Shown here: positions 1 through 8,088 of the stretch, piece by piece
Numbering within the stretch: the first letter of the stretch is position 1
How the letters are laid out: each line of letters starts with the position of its first letter
Origin: Candidimonas humi
GTDB taxonomy: Bacteria; Pseudomonadota; Gammaproteobacteria; Burkholderiales; Burkholderiaceae_B
Assembly (NCBI RefSeq): GCF_019166065.1
Contig: NZ_JAHTBN010000002.1
Coordinates: forward strand, 620,001-684,000
DNA length: 64,000 nucleotides
Direction of reading: 5' to 3'
Made by a program: the position numbers and the translations under genes
The notes under the pieces: model-generated
Databases searched by the model: none
Seen by the model: the letters and a program-made list of their open reading frames with translations, nothing else
What the model was told of the DNA's origin: nothing

Positions 1-498
1 GGCATTGGCCACCGCCGCCCAGCCCAGCGCCGGCGGCATGGCGCCGGACAGGCCGCCGATGACGATGTTCTGCGGAGTACGCGGCTTGAGGATGACGGTG
101 TAGATGATGGCGTAGCCGACGAAGGTGGCGAAGGTCAGCCACATGGTCAGCGGGTTGACCAGGTTGTACAGCACCGCCATGCCCAGGCCGCCCAGCAGGC
201 CCGAGAAGGCCAGCACTTGCGTGTTGGAGATGGTGCCGCGCGCCGTGGCGCGCCGCGCGGTGCGCAGCATGCGGGCGTCGATTTCCTGTTCGATCAGGCA
301 ATTGATGGCGAAGGCGGCGGCCGCCAGCAGCCAGATGCCCAATGTTGCCGCAACGACCGTGGCCAGCGGCGGCAGGCCGGGCGAAGCCAGGAACATGCCG
401 ATCACGGCGCAGAAGACGGCAAGCTGCGAGACTCGCGGCTTGGTCAGTACCAGGTATTGGCGCCAAAGGCTGGGTTGGGCGGCGGTAGCGGTGATCAT
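1..498 (-). CDS. ctaB: Protoheme IX farnesyltransferase (heme O synthase), C-terminus cut by window edge
   Basis: This enzyme adds a farnesyl group to heme b to make heme O, the precursor of heme A for the aa3 oxidase; it sits in the inner membrane. The N-terminal 166 residues are visible. Residues [12 protein letters not shown] match the Asp-rich UbiA-family prenyl-diphosphate/Mg-binding motif (N..x..D..D type), and the hydrophobic segments and the TPQNIVIGG motif fit CyoE/CtaB. The start ATG overlaps the ctaA stop by 4 bp (ATGA), so the two are translationally coupled in the order ctaA-ctaB. The 3' part lies beyond position 1. The family assignment is firm. Confidence 0.93.
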   Translation of the reverse strand, partial: MITATAAQPSLWRQYLVLTKPRVSQLAVFCAVIGMFLASPGLPPLATVVAATLGIWLLAAAAFAINCLIEQEIDARMLRTARRATARGTISNTQVLAFSGLLGGLGMAVLYNLVNPLTMWLTFATFVGYAIIYTVILKPRTPQNIVIGGLSGAMPPALGWAAVANA

Positions 499-1508
499 TC
501 CGGTATTTTAGACCTTCCGGCGCGCGACAGCCGCACCAGTAATGTGACGCTGGCCAGGACCAGGCCGGAGGCGCCGCCATTGTGCAATACCGCGATCAGC
601 AGCGGCCATTGCAGGAAGATGGTGGCCAGGCCCGTGCACAACTGGCAGGCCAGCAGCGCCAGCAGCAGGTTGGCGGGCCCGCGCAGCCCCGGCTCGCGGC
701 GCATTTTCCAGCCCAGCGTGCCCAGGTAGACAAAGACAATGAACGCGAAATTACGGTGCGTCCAGTGGATGGCGGTAAGCGCGTACTGGGAAATGATCGC
801 GCCCGAAGGCAACTGGCCCAGGGCTCGTACCAGCGAATAGCCGTCGCGGAAATCCATGCGCGGCAGCCACTGCCCATGGCAGGTGGGGAAATCCATGCAG
901 GCCAGGGCCGCGTAATTGGTGCTGACCCAGCCCCCCAGTGCAATCTGCACGGCCAGCAGCACGAAGCCTATGGCCATCCAGGGCATCCATGCCCGCGCCG
1001 AGGCGGCGATGGGCAGGTGGCCGCGTTCGCGCGCCGCCAGCCAGGTCATGACGGCCAGCAGGCTCATGCCCAGCAGCAGGTGGCTGGTCACCACGATGGG
1101 CATCAGGCGGTGCGTCACCGTCCAGGCGCCGAAGGCGCCCTGCACGCACACCAGGAGCAGTGCGCCCGTGGCCAGGCGCGGCGTCTGGCCCAGGCGCGCG
1201 CGGTAGCGCCAGGCCATGAACACGATCGCGATGATCAGCATGCCCAGTATCGAGCCCGCATAGCGATGGATCATTTCGATCCAGGCCTTGGAAAAGCTCA
1301 CCGCGCCGTAGGGCATGGCCTGCAGCGCTTTTTCGATATGGCCGCTGGCCTGCAGCGGCGTGATCTGGCCGTAGCAGCCGGGCCAGTCCGGGCAGCCGAG
1401 GCCCGAATCGGTCAGGCGCACGAAGGCGCCGAACATAATGAGGTCCAGCGTAAGGAACCAGGTGGTAAAGACCAGCTTGCGGTATCTGGCGTGGATGCGG
1501 TCGATCAT
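495..1508 (-). CDS. ctaA: Heme A synthase, COX15/CtaA family
   Basis: CtaA/COX15 oxidises the C8 methyl of heme O to the formyl group of heme A in the inner membrane. The 337-residue product has the usual family length, with eight predicted membrane segments. Near the N-terminus is the paired-cysteine periplasmic motif [14 protein letters not shown]. Conserved histidines occur in membrane segments (for example EMIHRYAGS and [10 protein letters not shown]). It lies between the Sco-like gene and ctaB on the same strand, as expected for a late gene of a cytochrome oxidase biogenesis cluster. The ATG at 1508 is the first start in frame after the family N-terminus. Confidence 0.95.
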   Translation of the reverse strand: MIDRIHARYRKLVFTTWFLTLDLIMFGAFVRLTDSGLGCPDWPGCYGQITPLQASGHIEKALQAMPYGAVSFSKAWIEMIHRYAGSILGMLIIAIVFMAWRYRARLGQTPRLATGALLLVCVQGAFGAWTVTHRLMPIVVTSHLLLGMSLLAVMTWLAARERGHLPIAASARAWMPWMAIGFVLLAVQIALGGWVSTNYAALACMDFPTCHGQWLPRMDFRDGYSLVRALGQLPSGAIISQYALTAIHWTHRNFAFIVFVYLGTLGWKMRREPGLRGPANLLLALLACQLCTGLATIFLQWPLLIAVLHNGGASGLVLASVTLLVRLSRAGRSKIPE

Positions 1509-1591
1509 GTCAATTGCGCCGGTTGGCCTCGGGCGCCGGCGCGTTCTTGCGCAGCGCGGCGCGCGCAGGCGACGTGGGGGCGTGTTTCATT

Positions 1592-2209
1592 TCAGCCGAT
1601 GCGCGAATTGGCCAGCAGCTTCTTGATGTCGTTGCGCACCTTGATCGGGTCCGCGTTGGCGGGGAACTGCATCATCAGGTTGCCCAGGGGGTCGATGATC
1701 CACATCGGGGTCGCCAGGGTGGCGCTGGGGTCGGTGGTCTTGGGCGCCAGGTAGGCGGCAAGGCGCGCGGGATCGGCGCGCACCATGATGGTGCCCTTGT
1801 AGGCGTCCAGGATCTGCTGCGAGACGGGCGCGTCGTCGGTGATGAACCAGACACGCGTCAGGCGGTTGACTTCCTTGCCCTGGCTGGCGTGCGAATTGCG
1901 CAGGATGAACAACTTCTTGACGCAGGATTCGGGGCAGGCGCCGCTGCCGGCGCTGAGCAGCACCCACTTGCCGTGCAGGCTGCGCAGGTCGAAGGGCTGG
2001 CCGTCCAGCGTGTGCAGGTCCAGCGCCTGGGCTTCGGGCACCGGGCGTTGCGGCTCGACCAGCGCGCCGTAGTTGTTTTCGCCGGAAGGGCGCAGGCCCA
2101 GCGCGGGCACATAATAGGCGAGCAGGGCGAAGACCAGCGGCGCGAGGCAGACGAGCAGCACGAGCACCAGGGGCAGGATGGAACGCGGTTTGGCGGGCTT
2201 GGTTGGCAT
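1592..2209 (-). CDS. Sco1/SenC-like thioredoxin-fold membrane protein of the cox cluster
   Basis: A 205-residue protein with one N-terminal membrane anchor (about residues 10-35) and a periplasmic thioredoxin-like domain. The CxxxC pair C92-P-E-S-C96 recalls the copper-binding motif of Sco proteins, which load CuA of cytochrome oxidase. The Sco copper-ligand histidine is not visible at the expected place; the equivalent stretch reads WIIDPLGNLM. It may therefore act in redox or assembly rather than as a standard copper chaperone. Its place between SURF1 and ctaA supports a role in oxidase assembly. The start is uncertain: a GTG at 2251, preceded by GAGGAA, would add 14 residues including ten serines encoded by an AGCTGG hexamer repeat. 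Confidence 0.75.
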   Translation of the reverse strand: MPTKPAKPRSILPLVLVLLVCLAPLVFALLAYYVPALGLRPSGENNYGALVEPQRPVPEAQALDLHTLDGQPFDLRSLHGKWVLLSAGSGACPESCVKKLFILRNSHASQGKEVNRLTRVWFITDDAPVSQQILDAYKGTIMVRADPARLAAYLAPKTTDPSATLATPMWIIDPLGNLMMQFPANADPIKVRNDIKKLLANSRIG

Positions 2210-2220
2210 AAGCTTGATAG

Positions 2221-2238
2221 AGCTGGAGCTGGAGCTGG
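2221..2238. repeat. AGCTGG hexanucleotide tract (3 copies)
   Basis: Three perfect tandem AGCTGG hexamers lie just upstream of the ATG of the Sco-like gene, with a degenerate continuation to about 2246. On the coding strand they would encode a serine run if the upstream GTG start is used. Because the unit is 6 bp, copy-number change would not shift the frame. Confidence 0.6.
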
Positions 2239-2280
2239 ACGAACTGGACACGGATTCCTCGGGGGTAAAAGTGACGGCCT

Positions 2281-3084
2281 TCAGGGCTGGCGGCCGGGCT
2301 GTGCGCCCGATGCGCGGCGGCGGCGCAGGGCTCGCGCCAGCGTCACCAGCCACGCGATGGCGGCAATGGCGGCGAAGCTGAACCACTGCATGGCGTAACT
2401 GATGTTCTGGTTGGCGTCCTGCGAAGGCTGGGGCCATTGGCGGACGAAGCCGCTGCCGTCGTCGCTGGTCTGTTCGACGACGACCGGCAGCAATTTTAAG
2501 CCACTGGCCTGCGCATAGGCGGCCAGGTCGATATTCTGTACCCGCGGCGGCTCTTGCCCGGGCGCCGGCAGCCGCGCCGGCATCTTGCCGGCGTGGCGGT
2601 GTTCCAGCGACCACAGCTCGAAAAGGCGCGGCACCTGGTCGGTCATGGTGCCTTGCAGCGTCACGGGCGCCGTGGGGGCCGGTATGGCCTGCAGCCGGGC
2701 CTCGGGCCCGATGGGGCTGGGTATCCAGCCGCGCAGCACCACGACGGCGCTGCGCGAGCCGGCATCCAGCAGCAGGGGCGTGGCGACCCACAGGCCGGGC
2801 CGTCCCTCGAAGCTGCGGTTTTCCACCAGCACCGTGGCGGCGTTCACCCAGGTGCCTGAAGCCAGGGCGCTGCGCCACTTGATGAATTCCGCGGGCGGCG
2901 TGCCGGCCTGAAGTTGCAGCGGCGCGTGGCTGCTGGCGGCGCTGATCTGCTGGCCGATGGCGCGGCGCTCGTCGGCGCGCCGCAACTGCCAGCGCCCTGC
3001 CTCCACGAATATGGCGAGCAAAGCCGCCAGCACCACCAGAGTGGCCAGCGTGCGTTTGGGGGCAATGCTCGAAGTTGCGGTCAT
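2281..3084 (-). CDS. SURF1 family cytochrome oxidase biogenesis protein
   Basis: SURF1/Shy1 proteins help insert heme A into subunit I of aa3-type oxidases. The 267-residue product has the expected two-helix topology: an N-terminal membrane helix (about residues 12-30), a periplasmic domain, and a C-terminal helix (YAMQWFSFAAIAAIAWLV, about 230-248). The family features GRWQLRRADER after the first helix and the conserved RGWIP motif in the middle are present. It lies downstream of ctaE on the same strand, although a DUF2909 gene on the plus strand intervenes. The start ATG at 3084 gives a normal N-terminus. Confidence 0.92.
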   Translation of the reverse strand: MTATSSIAPKRTLATLVVLAALLAIFVEAGRWQLRRADERRAIGQQISAASSHAPLQLQAGTPPAEFIKWRSALASGTWVNAATVLVENRSFEGRPGLWVATPLLLDAGSRSAVVVLRGWIPSPIGPEARLQAIPAPTAPVTLQGTMTDQVPRLFELWSLEHRHAGKMPARLPAPGQEPPRVQNIDLAAYAQASGLKLLPVVVEQTSDDGSGFVRQWPQPSQDANQNISYAMQWFSFAAIAAIAWLVTLARALRRRRASGAQPGRQP

Positions 3085-3118
3085 GTCTGCAATAATTCCA
3101 GTTTTACTGGAGGCTGTT

Positions 3119-3325
3119 ATGCGCTACGTAGTAATCCTGGCTTTCCTGGGGATCCTGGCAAGCCTGGCCTCCGCCCTGTACTACCTGATGCGCGACAAGG
3201 GCGGCACCAACCGCACCGTCAATGCCCTGACCGTGCGCATCGGCCTGTCGATAGCCCTGTTCCTGTTCGTGCTGTTCGCCCACCACATGGGCTGGATACA
3301 GAGCACGGGGCTGCAGGCGCGGTAG
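3119..3325 (+). CDS. Twin transmembrane protein, DUF2909 family
   Basis: A 68-residue protein with two membrane helices (about residues 3-23 and 43-60) joined by a short polar loop DKGGTNRTVNA. This matches DUF2909, small membrane proteins found beside cox genes in beta- and gammaproteobacteria; their function is unknown. It is on the plus strand, divergent from SURF1 (35 bp between the starts) and convergent with ctaE. A clear ribosome site, TGGAGG, lies 5 nt before the ATG. Its antisense placement inside an otherwise minus-strand cluster is typical of such loci. Confidence 0.85.
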   Translation: MRYVVILAFLGILASLASALYYLMRDKGGTNRTVNALTVRIGLSIALFLFVLFAHHMGWIQSTGLQAR

Positions 3326-3520
3326 TTTCGGGGCTGTTCCGCCGGTCCGGCCTGGGTTGGCCTGCCGGCCGGCGGCCGGGCGCCCTTGAAACCGCGAGGC
3401 GAGGGCGCTATGTACATCGTGTCTGTGCCCATGTGCGCTTGCTGGGCCTTGTGGCCGCGGCCTGGGCTGCCTTGCTGCGCCGGGGCTGCAAGTGCGCTGC
3501 CATGTTCGCGCCACTGGAAA

Positions 3521-3543
3521 AAAGGCTGGCGCAGCCAGCCTTT
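3521..3543 (-). terminator. Rho-independent terminator after ctaE
   Basis: The sequence AAAGGCTGGC-GCA-GCCAGCCTTT is a perfect 10-bp stem with a 3-nt loop. On the minus strand it is followed by a run of T (TTTTTT before CCAG), as expected for a terminator of the ctaC-ctaD-ctaE transcript. It may also stop the convergent DUF2909 transcript, although the T-run on that strand is short. The rest of 3326-3620 holds no convincing gene. Confidence 0.8.
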
Positions 3544-3620
3544 CGGGTATTGCCATGAAATGCCGGCCCCGTGGGGCCTGCCGCGGCGCCGCGCCAGGCG
3601 GCCCGCGGCGCGTGTAGTAC

Positions 3621-4499
3621 CTAGAACCAGTACACGAACAAGTACAAGCCCAGCCAGACCACGTCCACGAAGTGCCAGTACCAGGCCGCGCCTTCGAAGC
3701 CGAAGTGATGGTCGGGCGTGAAATGGCCGCGGATCAGGCGCAGCAGGATGACGGTCAGCATGGTGGCGCCCAGGATCACGTGGAAGCCGTGGAAGCCCGT
3801 CAGCATGAAGAACAGCGAACCGAAGATGCCCGAATCGAAGCGCAGGTTCAGTTCGGTGTAGGCCTCGTGGTATTCGTGCGCCTGACAGCCGACGAAAGAG
3901 AAGCCCAGGATCACCGTGACCAGCAGCCAGAAGATGGCCTTGCTGCGGTGGTTGGCGCGCAGCGCATGGTGGGCGATGGTCAGGGTCAGGCCCGAGCTCA
4001 GCAGCAGCGCGGTGTTGATCGTGGGCAGCCAGAAGGGGCCTACGGCCTGGAACGGGGCGATGGTGCCCGCGGGACCGAAGTTGGGCCAGGTGCCGGCGAA
4101 GTGCGGCCACAGCAGGGTGGTGGTGTCCAGGTTGCTGAGCCACGGCGTGGTGACTTCGCGCGCATACCAGAGCGAACCGAAGAAGGCGCCGAAGAACATC
4201 ACTTCGGAGAAGATGAACCAGGCCATGCTCCAGCGGTACGAGTGGTCGACCCGCTTACTGTTCATGCCGCCTTCGGATTCGTGGATGGCGTCGCCGAACC
4301 AGCGATACAGCACGAACAGCAGGGAGGCTATGCCGATGACGAACAGGTAGACACCGGCGCCATAGCTGTTGATCCAGAGCGCAGCGCCAAGCAGGACCAG
4401 AAATAGACTGATGGCGCCGCGGATCGGATGCATCGAATCCGGCGGCACATAGTAATAGGGTGCCGTTGCGCCTTGGGTGGCCGAGTGGCTCGCACTCAT
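3621..4499 (-). CDS. ctaE: Cytochrome c oxidase subunit III
   Basis: Subunit III of the aa3-type cytochrome c oxidase, a seven-helix inner-membrane protein that stabilises the catalytic core. The product has 292 residues, starting MSASHSATQGATAPYYYVPP. It carries the typical motifs FFGAFFGSLWYAR and FTPDHHFGFEGAAWYWHFVD near the C-terminus. The start at 4499 is preceded by AGGAG at good spacing (CAGGAGAACACC). An upstream in-frame ATG at 4592 lies inside the tail of the DUF2970 gene and lacks a ribosome site, so it was not used. Confidence 0.97.
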   Translation of the reverse strand: MSASHSATQGATAPYYYVPPDSMHPIRGAISLFLVLLGAALWINSYGAGVYLFVIGIASLLFVLYRWFGDAIHESEGGMNSKRVDHSYRWSMAWFIFSEVMFFGAFFGSLWYAREVTTPWLSNLDTTTLLWPHFAGTWPNFGPAGTIAPFQAVGPFWLPTINTALLLSSGLTLTIAHHALRANHRSKAIFWLLVTVILGFSFVGCQAHEYHEAYTELNLRFDSGIFGSLFFMLTGFHGFHVILGATMLTVILLRLIRGHFTPDHHFGFEGAAWYWHFVDVVWLGLYLFVYWF

Positions 4500-4557
4500 G
4501 GTGTTCTCCTGATGCAAATATACGAAACTGAAATAGTTGTAATTCGAACCATATGGC

Positions 4558-4785
4558 TCAGCCCACGGCGCTGGAAACGACCATGTGGGCAATCCATACC
4601 AATACCAGTACGAACAAGATCGCCGCGATGATCCCGCCGATGATGATGTGGCCGGGATCGAGCTTGGCGATGTCTTCCGCGTAGCCCTTGCCTTTGCGCA
4701 CGCCGAAGAACGCCCAGCTCACGGCCTTCATGGTCTGGAGGAAATTCAACTTGCGCTTGGGAGGGTCTTGGTTTTCGTCGGCCAT
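4558..4785 (-). CDS. DUF2970 family small membrane protein
   Basis: A 75-residue protein. The N-terminal half is charged and contains the conserved stretch FLQTMKAVSWAFFGVRKGKG; the C-terminus is one membrane helix (about residues 47-68). This is the DUF2970 family, usually found between the oxidase assembly gene ctaG and the subunit III gene in Burkholderiales. The function is unknown; a role in oxidase assembly is inferred from location. Here it directly follows the 37-residue assembly protein, with no ctaG between them. Confidence 0.88.
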   Translation of the reverse strand: MADENQDPPKRKLNFLQTMKAVSWAFFGVRKGKGYAEDIAKLDPGHIIIGGIIAAILFVLVLVWIAHMVVSSAVG

Positions 4786-4798
4786 TCTTGAATCTGTG

Positions 4799-4912
4799 CT
4801 AGCCGGCCATCATGAGGCCGCCGCGGTAGAAACACCAGGCGAAGATCGCTATGGCAAAGATGGCCAGTATCAGCCCGGTTCTACGGTTGCGGCGGCGTTG
4901 TTCAGGTGTCAT
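4799..4912 (-). CDS. Cytochrome oxidase small assembly protein (37 aa)
   Basis: A very short gene directly after ctaD on the same strand. It encodes MTPEQRRRNRRTGLILAIF and a further 18 residues ending GGLMMAG: a basic N-terminus followed by one membrane helix. The length and layout match the small assembly protein annotated after subunit I in Burkholderiales. Spacing to ctaD is 27 bp and to DUF2970 is 13 bp, so all three are probably cotranscribed. The function is known only by association with oxidase assembly. Confidence 0.78.
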   Translation of the reverse strand: MTPEQRRRNRRTGLILAIFAIAIFAWCFYRGGLMMAG

Positions 4913-4939
4913 TACGGCAAATATCGATACGGCTGTCGG

Positions 4940-6580
4940 TTACTCGGTCACCACCACGGCGCCGGTCTTGCTCCATTTGACGTCCGGGGGCGTAACGAAG
5001 GTGTGGTACGGCGCCGGCGAGGGGATGGTCCATTCCAGGCTGGTGGCGCCTTCCCAGGGCTTGGCGGGGGCGGGTTCGCCACGGCCCGACCAGGCCTTGA
5101 GCGCGACGTACAGGAAGATCAGTTGCGACAGGCCGAACCAGAAGGCGCCGATGGTTGCGACCTGGTGGAAGTCGGTGAACTGCGCCGGGTAGTCGGCATA
5201 GCGGCGCGGCATGCCGGCCAGGCCCAGGAAGTGCATGGGGAAGAACGTGACGTTGAACGAGATCATGGTCGACCAGAAGTGCCACTTGCCGAGCTTCTCG
5301 TCGTACATGCGGCCCGTCCATTTGGGCAGCCAGTAGTAGGCGCCGGCGAACATGGCGAACAAGGAACCCGCCACCAGCACGTAGTGGAAGTGGGCCACCA
5401 CGTAGTAGGTGTCCTGCAGGTCGATGTCGATGGGGGCCAAGGCCAGGATCAGGCCGGTGAAGCCGCCGATCACGAACACGAAGATGAAGCCGGTCGCGAA
5501 CAGCATCGGGGTTTCGAAGGTCATCGAGCCGCGCCACATCGTGGCCGTCCAGTTGAACACCTTCACGCCGGTCGGGATCGAGATCAGCATGGTGGCGTAC
5601 ATGAAGTACAACTGGGCGGTGACGGGCATGCCGGTGGTGAACATGTGGTGCGCCCACACCAGGAAGGACAGGATGGCGATAGAGGCGGTGGCATACACCA
5701 TCGAGGCATAGCCGAACAGCGGCTTGCGCGCGAAGGCCGGGATGACTTCGGACACGATGCCGAAGGCCGGCAGGATCATGATGTAGACCTCGGGGTGGCC
5801 GAAGAACCAGAACACGTGCTGGAACAGTACCGGGTCGCCGCCGCCGGCCGCGTTGAAGAACGTGGTGCCGAAGTGGCGGTCGGTCAGGATCATGGTGACG
5901 GCCGCGGCCAGCACGGGCATCACGGCCAGCAGCAGGTAGGCGGTGATCAGCCAGGTCCAGCAGAACAGCGGCATCTTCATGAGCGTCATGCCGGGGGCGC
6001 GCATGTTCAGGATGGTCACGATGATGTTGATCGCGCCCATGATGGACGAGGCGCCCATGATGTGCACGGCGAAGATCGTGAAGTCCATGCCCGGGCCCAT
6101 TTGCAGCGACAGCGGCGCGTACATGGTCCAGCCCGCGGCGTTGGCGCCGCCGGGGACGAAGAAGGAGATCGTCAGCAGCGTGGCGGCGACCGGCAGCAGC
6201 CAGAAGCTGAAGTTGTTCATGCGGGCGAACGCCATGTCGGAGGCGCCGATCTGCAGGGGAACCATCCAGTTGGCAAAGCCCACGAACGCCGGCATGATGG
6301 CGCCGAAGATCATGATCAGGCCGTGCATGGAGGTGAACTGGTTGAACAACTGCGGCTGGAAGAACTGCAGGCCCGGCTCGAACAGCTCGGTGCGCAGCAG
6401 CAGGGCCAGCGTGCCGCCTTCGAGCAGCATGCAGAACGAGAAGATGAGATACATCGTCCCGATGTCTTTGTGGTTCGTGGCGAACAGCCAGCGGCGCCAA
6501 CCGTGCGGTATGGGATGCGCATGGTCGTGGTCTTCGTGACCGTGACTTGCTGGTATGTGGTCGGCAGTGATGCTGCTCAT
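4940..6580 (-). CDS. ctaD: Cytochrome c oxidase subunit I
   Basis: The catalytic subunit of the aa3-type heme-copper oxidase: it reduces O2 to water at the heme a3/CuB centre and pumps protons. It has 546 residues and twelve predicted membrane helices. Key residues are visible: H86 (TSMHG, heme a ligand), the CuB ligands H262 with cross-linked Y266 (GHPEVY) and H311-H312 (HHMF), and H397 and H399 in HFHYV (heme a3 and heme a ligands). The ATG at 6580 follows AAGGAG. It is the second gene of the operon, 98 bp after ctaC. Confidence 0.99.
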   Translation of the reverse strand: MSSITADHIPASHGHEDHDHAHPIPHGWRRWLFATNHKDIGTMYLIFSFCMLLEGGTLALLLRTELFEPGLQFFQPQLFNQFTSMHGLIMIFGAIMPAFVGFANWMVPLQIGASDMAFARMNNFSFWLLPVAATLLTISFFVPGGANAAGWTMYAPLSLQMGPGMDFTIFAVHIMGASSIMGAINIIVTILNMRAPGMTLMKMPLFCWTWLITAYLLLAVMPVLAAAVTMILTDRHFGTTFFNAAGGGDPVLFQHVFWFFGHPEVYIMILPAFGIVSEVIPAFARKPLFGYASMVYATASIAILSFLVWAHHMFTTGMPVTAQLYFMYATMLISIPTGVKVFNWTATMWRGSMTFETPMLFATGFIFVFVIGGFTGLILALAPIDIDLQDTYYVVAHFHYVLVAGSLFAMFAGAYYWLPKWTGRMYDEKLGKWHFWSTMISFNVTFFPMHFLGLAGMPRRYADYPAQFTDFHQVATIGAFWFGLSQLIFLYVALKAWSGRGEPAPAKPWEGATSLEWTIPSPAPYHTFVTPPDVKWSKTGAVVVTE

Positions 6581-6678
6581 GGTGAACTCCTTCCTACTCG
6601 ACCAGGGCGCCGCATCGCGGCTGCCCTGGGGAAAAAACGTACGATTTATTGTAGTACCCGAGGCCGGCGCGTGCCGGC

Positions 6679-7839
6679 CTAGCGCAAGGCCTTCACATCA
6701 GACGGTTGTACCACCGGATCCGGGCCCTTTCCAGCATTACCCCACGCGTTGCGCGTGTATGTAATGACCGAGGCGATCTCGACGTCGTTCAACTGATTGC
6801 GCCAGGCTTGCATTGCGGTGCCGGGGTGGCCGTTGAGCACGGTCTCGATCTGTCCCTTTTTGGGGGCCAGCACGAATTTCACGTCGCCGTCCAGGGCGGG
6901 GAAGGTGCCGGGGATGCCTTTGCCGTTGGCCTGGTGACAGGCAACGCAATTGGCGCCGAAGACTTCCTTGCCGCGGGCGATCAGTTCGTCTTTGGTCCAC
7001 TTCTTGTTGGGATCGTCGGCGGCGCTGGACAGGGCTTTCTTCTGGTCGGCGGCCCATTTTTCGTAGTCTTGCTCGGAAACCACCTTGACGACGATAGGCA
7101 TGAACGCGTGGTTCTTGCCGCACAGTTCATAGCATTGGCCGCGGTACGTCCCGACCTTGTTGGCGCGGAACCAGGTGTCGCGCAGGAAGCCCGGGATGGC
7201 GTCCTGCTTGACGCCGAAGTCGGGCACGCCCCACGAGTGGATCACGTCGGCCGCGGTAAGGATGACGCGCACCTTCTTGTTGACCGGCACCACCATGGGC
7301 TTGTCGACTTCCATCAGGTAGAACTCGTCTTTCGGCGCCTTGCCCTGGATTTGCTCCATGGGGGTCTTCAGGTTGGAAAGGAACTGCACGCCGGAGGCGG
7401 GGCCGTCCAGGTAGTCGTAGCCCCATTTCCATTGGTAGCCCGTAACCTTGACGGTGAGGTCGGGGCTGGAGGTGTCCTTCATGGCCACGACCGTGCGGGT
7501 GGCCGGCAGCGCCATGCCGATGACGATGAGGAAGGGCACCACCGTCCAGGCGATTTCGATGACCGTGCTTTCGTGGAATTTCGAGGCCACCACGCCGCGC
7601 GACTTGCGGTGGTAGATGATCGAATACAGCATCGTGCCGAACACGGCGATGAAGATGATCGTACAGATGATCAGCATCATCCAGTGCAGCCACATGATGC
7701 TGTTGGAGATTTCGGTGACCCCGTTGTGGAGATTGAGCTGATTGACCCTGGGTCCGCCGGGCATGTCTTTGACTTCCGCACTGGCAACGCCCGCAAGCAG
7801 CAACGTGCCGGCACCCAGTAACCCTCTCAACTTCTTCAT
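6679..7839 (-). CDS. ctaC: Cytochrome c oxidase subunit II with C-terminal cytochrome c domain
   Basis: Subunit II accepts electrons at the CuA centre. In this caa3-like version it also carries a fused class I cytochrome c domain. A signal sequence (about residues 1-21) is followed by two membrane helices. The CuA ligands are H201, C236, C240, H244 and M247 (CYELCGKNHAFM). The heme c motif C298-VA-C301-H302 and the probable axial ligand M343 lie in the C-terminal domain. At 386 residues it fits a fused subunit II. It is the first gene of the cox operon. Confidence 0.98.
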   Translation of the reverse strand: MKKLRGLLGAGTLLLAGVASAEVKDMPGGPRVNQLNLHNGVTEISNSIMWLHWMMLIICTIIFIAVFGTMLYSIIYHRKSRGVVASKFHESTVIEIAWTVVPFLIVIGMALPATRTVVAMKDTSSPDLTVKVTGYQWKWGYDYLDGPASGVQFLSNLKTPMEQIQGKAPKDEFYLMEVDKPMVVPVNKKVRVILTAADVIHSWGVPDFGVKQDAIPGFLRDTWFRANKVGTYRGQCYELCGKNHAFMPIVVKVVSEQDYEKWAADQKKALSSAADDPNKKWTKDELIARGKEVFGANCVACHQANGKGIPGTFPALDGDVKFVLAPKKGQIETVLNGHPGTAMQAWRNQLNDVEIASVITYTRNAWGNAGKGPDPVVQPSDVKALR

Positions 7840-7984
7840 GCTGACCTCGAAATACGGCGTGTTTCGCCAGGAAGCCGGCGCGCGTCAATCCGCCTGTTTC
7901 CGGGGGTAACACAAGGATGGTGAATGGCAGGCTTGTAATAAGTGAAACTGAAATTACCTGCTCGAATTACTAAAAGACCGCAGA

Positions 7985-7990
7985 ATTATA
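7985..7990 (-). promoter_or_regulatory. Candidate -10 box for the cox operon
   Basis: On the minus strand this reads TATAAT, a perfect consensus -10, about 145 bp before the ctaC ATG, in an AT-richer stretch of the 250-bp ctaC-NUDIX intergenic region. No good -35 is seen at 16-18 bp, so this is only a candidate. Confidence 0.35.
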
Positions 7991-8088
7991 GCGAACATGC
8001 GACAATCGTGCCTTGATTCGACTTGGGCTGGAAGTGTTTTCTTCCTATGGGGCCGTATTTCCAGCCACGCCATTCCGTAAACAATTGC

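Noticed and set aside
4688-6682. 664-codon plus-strand open frame antisense to ctaD
   Set aside because: Composition (His/Gly/Arg-rich) mirrors the codon bias of ctaD, and ctaD itself is certain from its heme and copper ligands.
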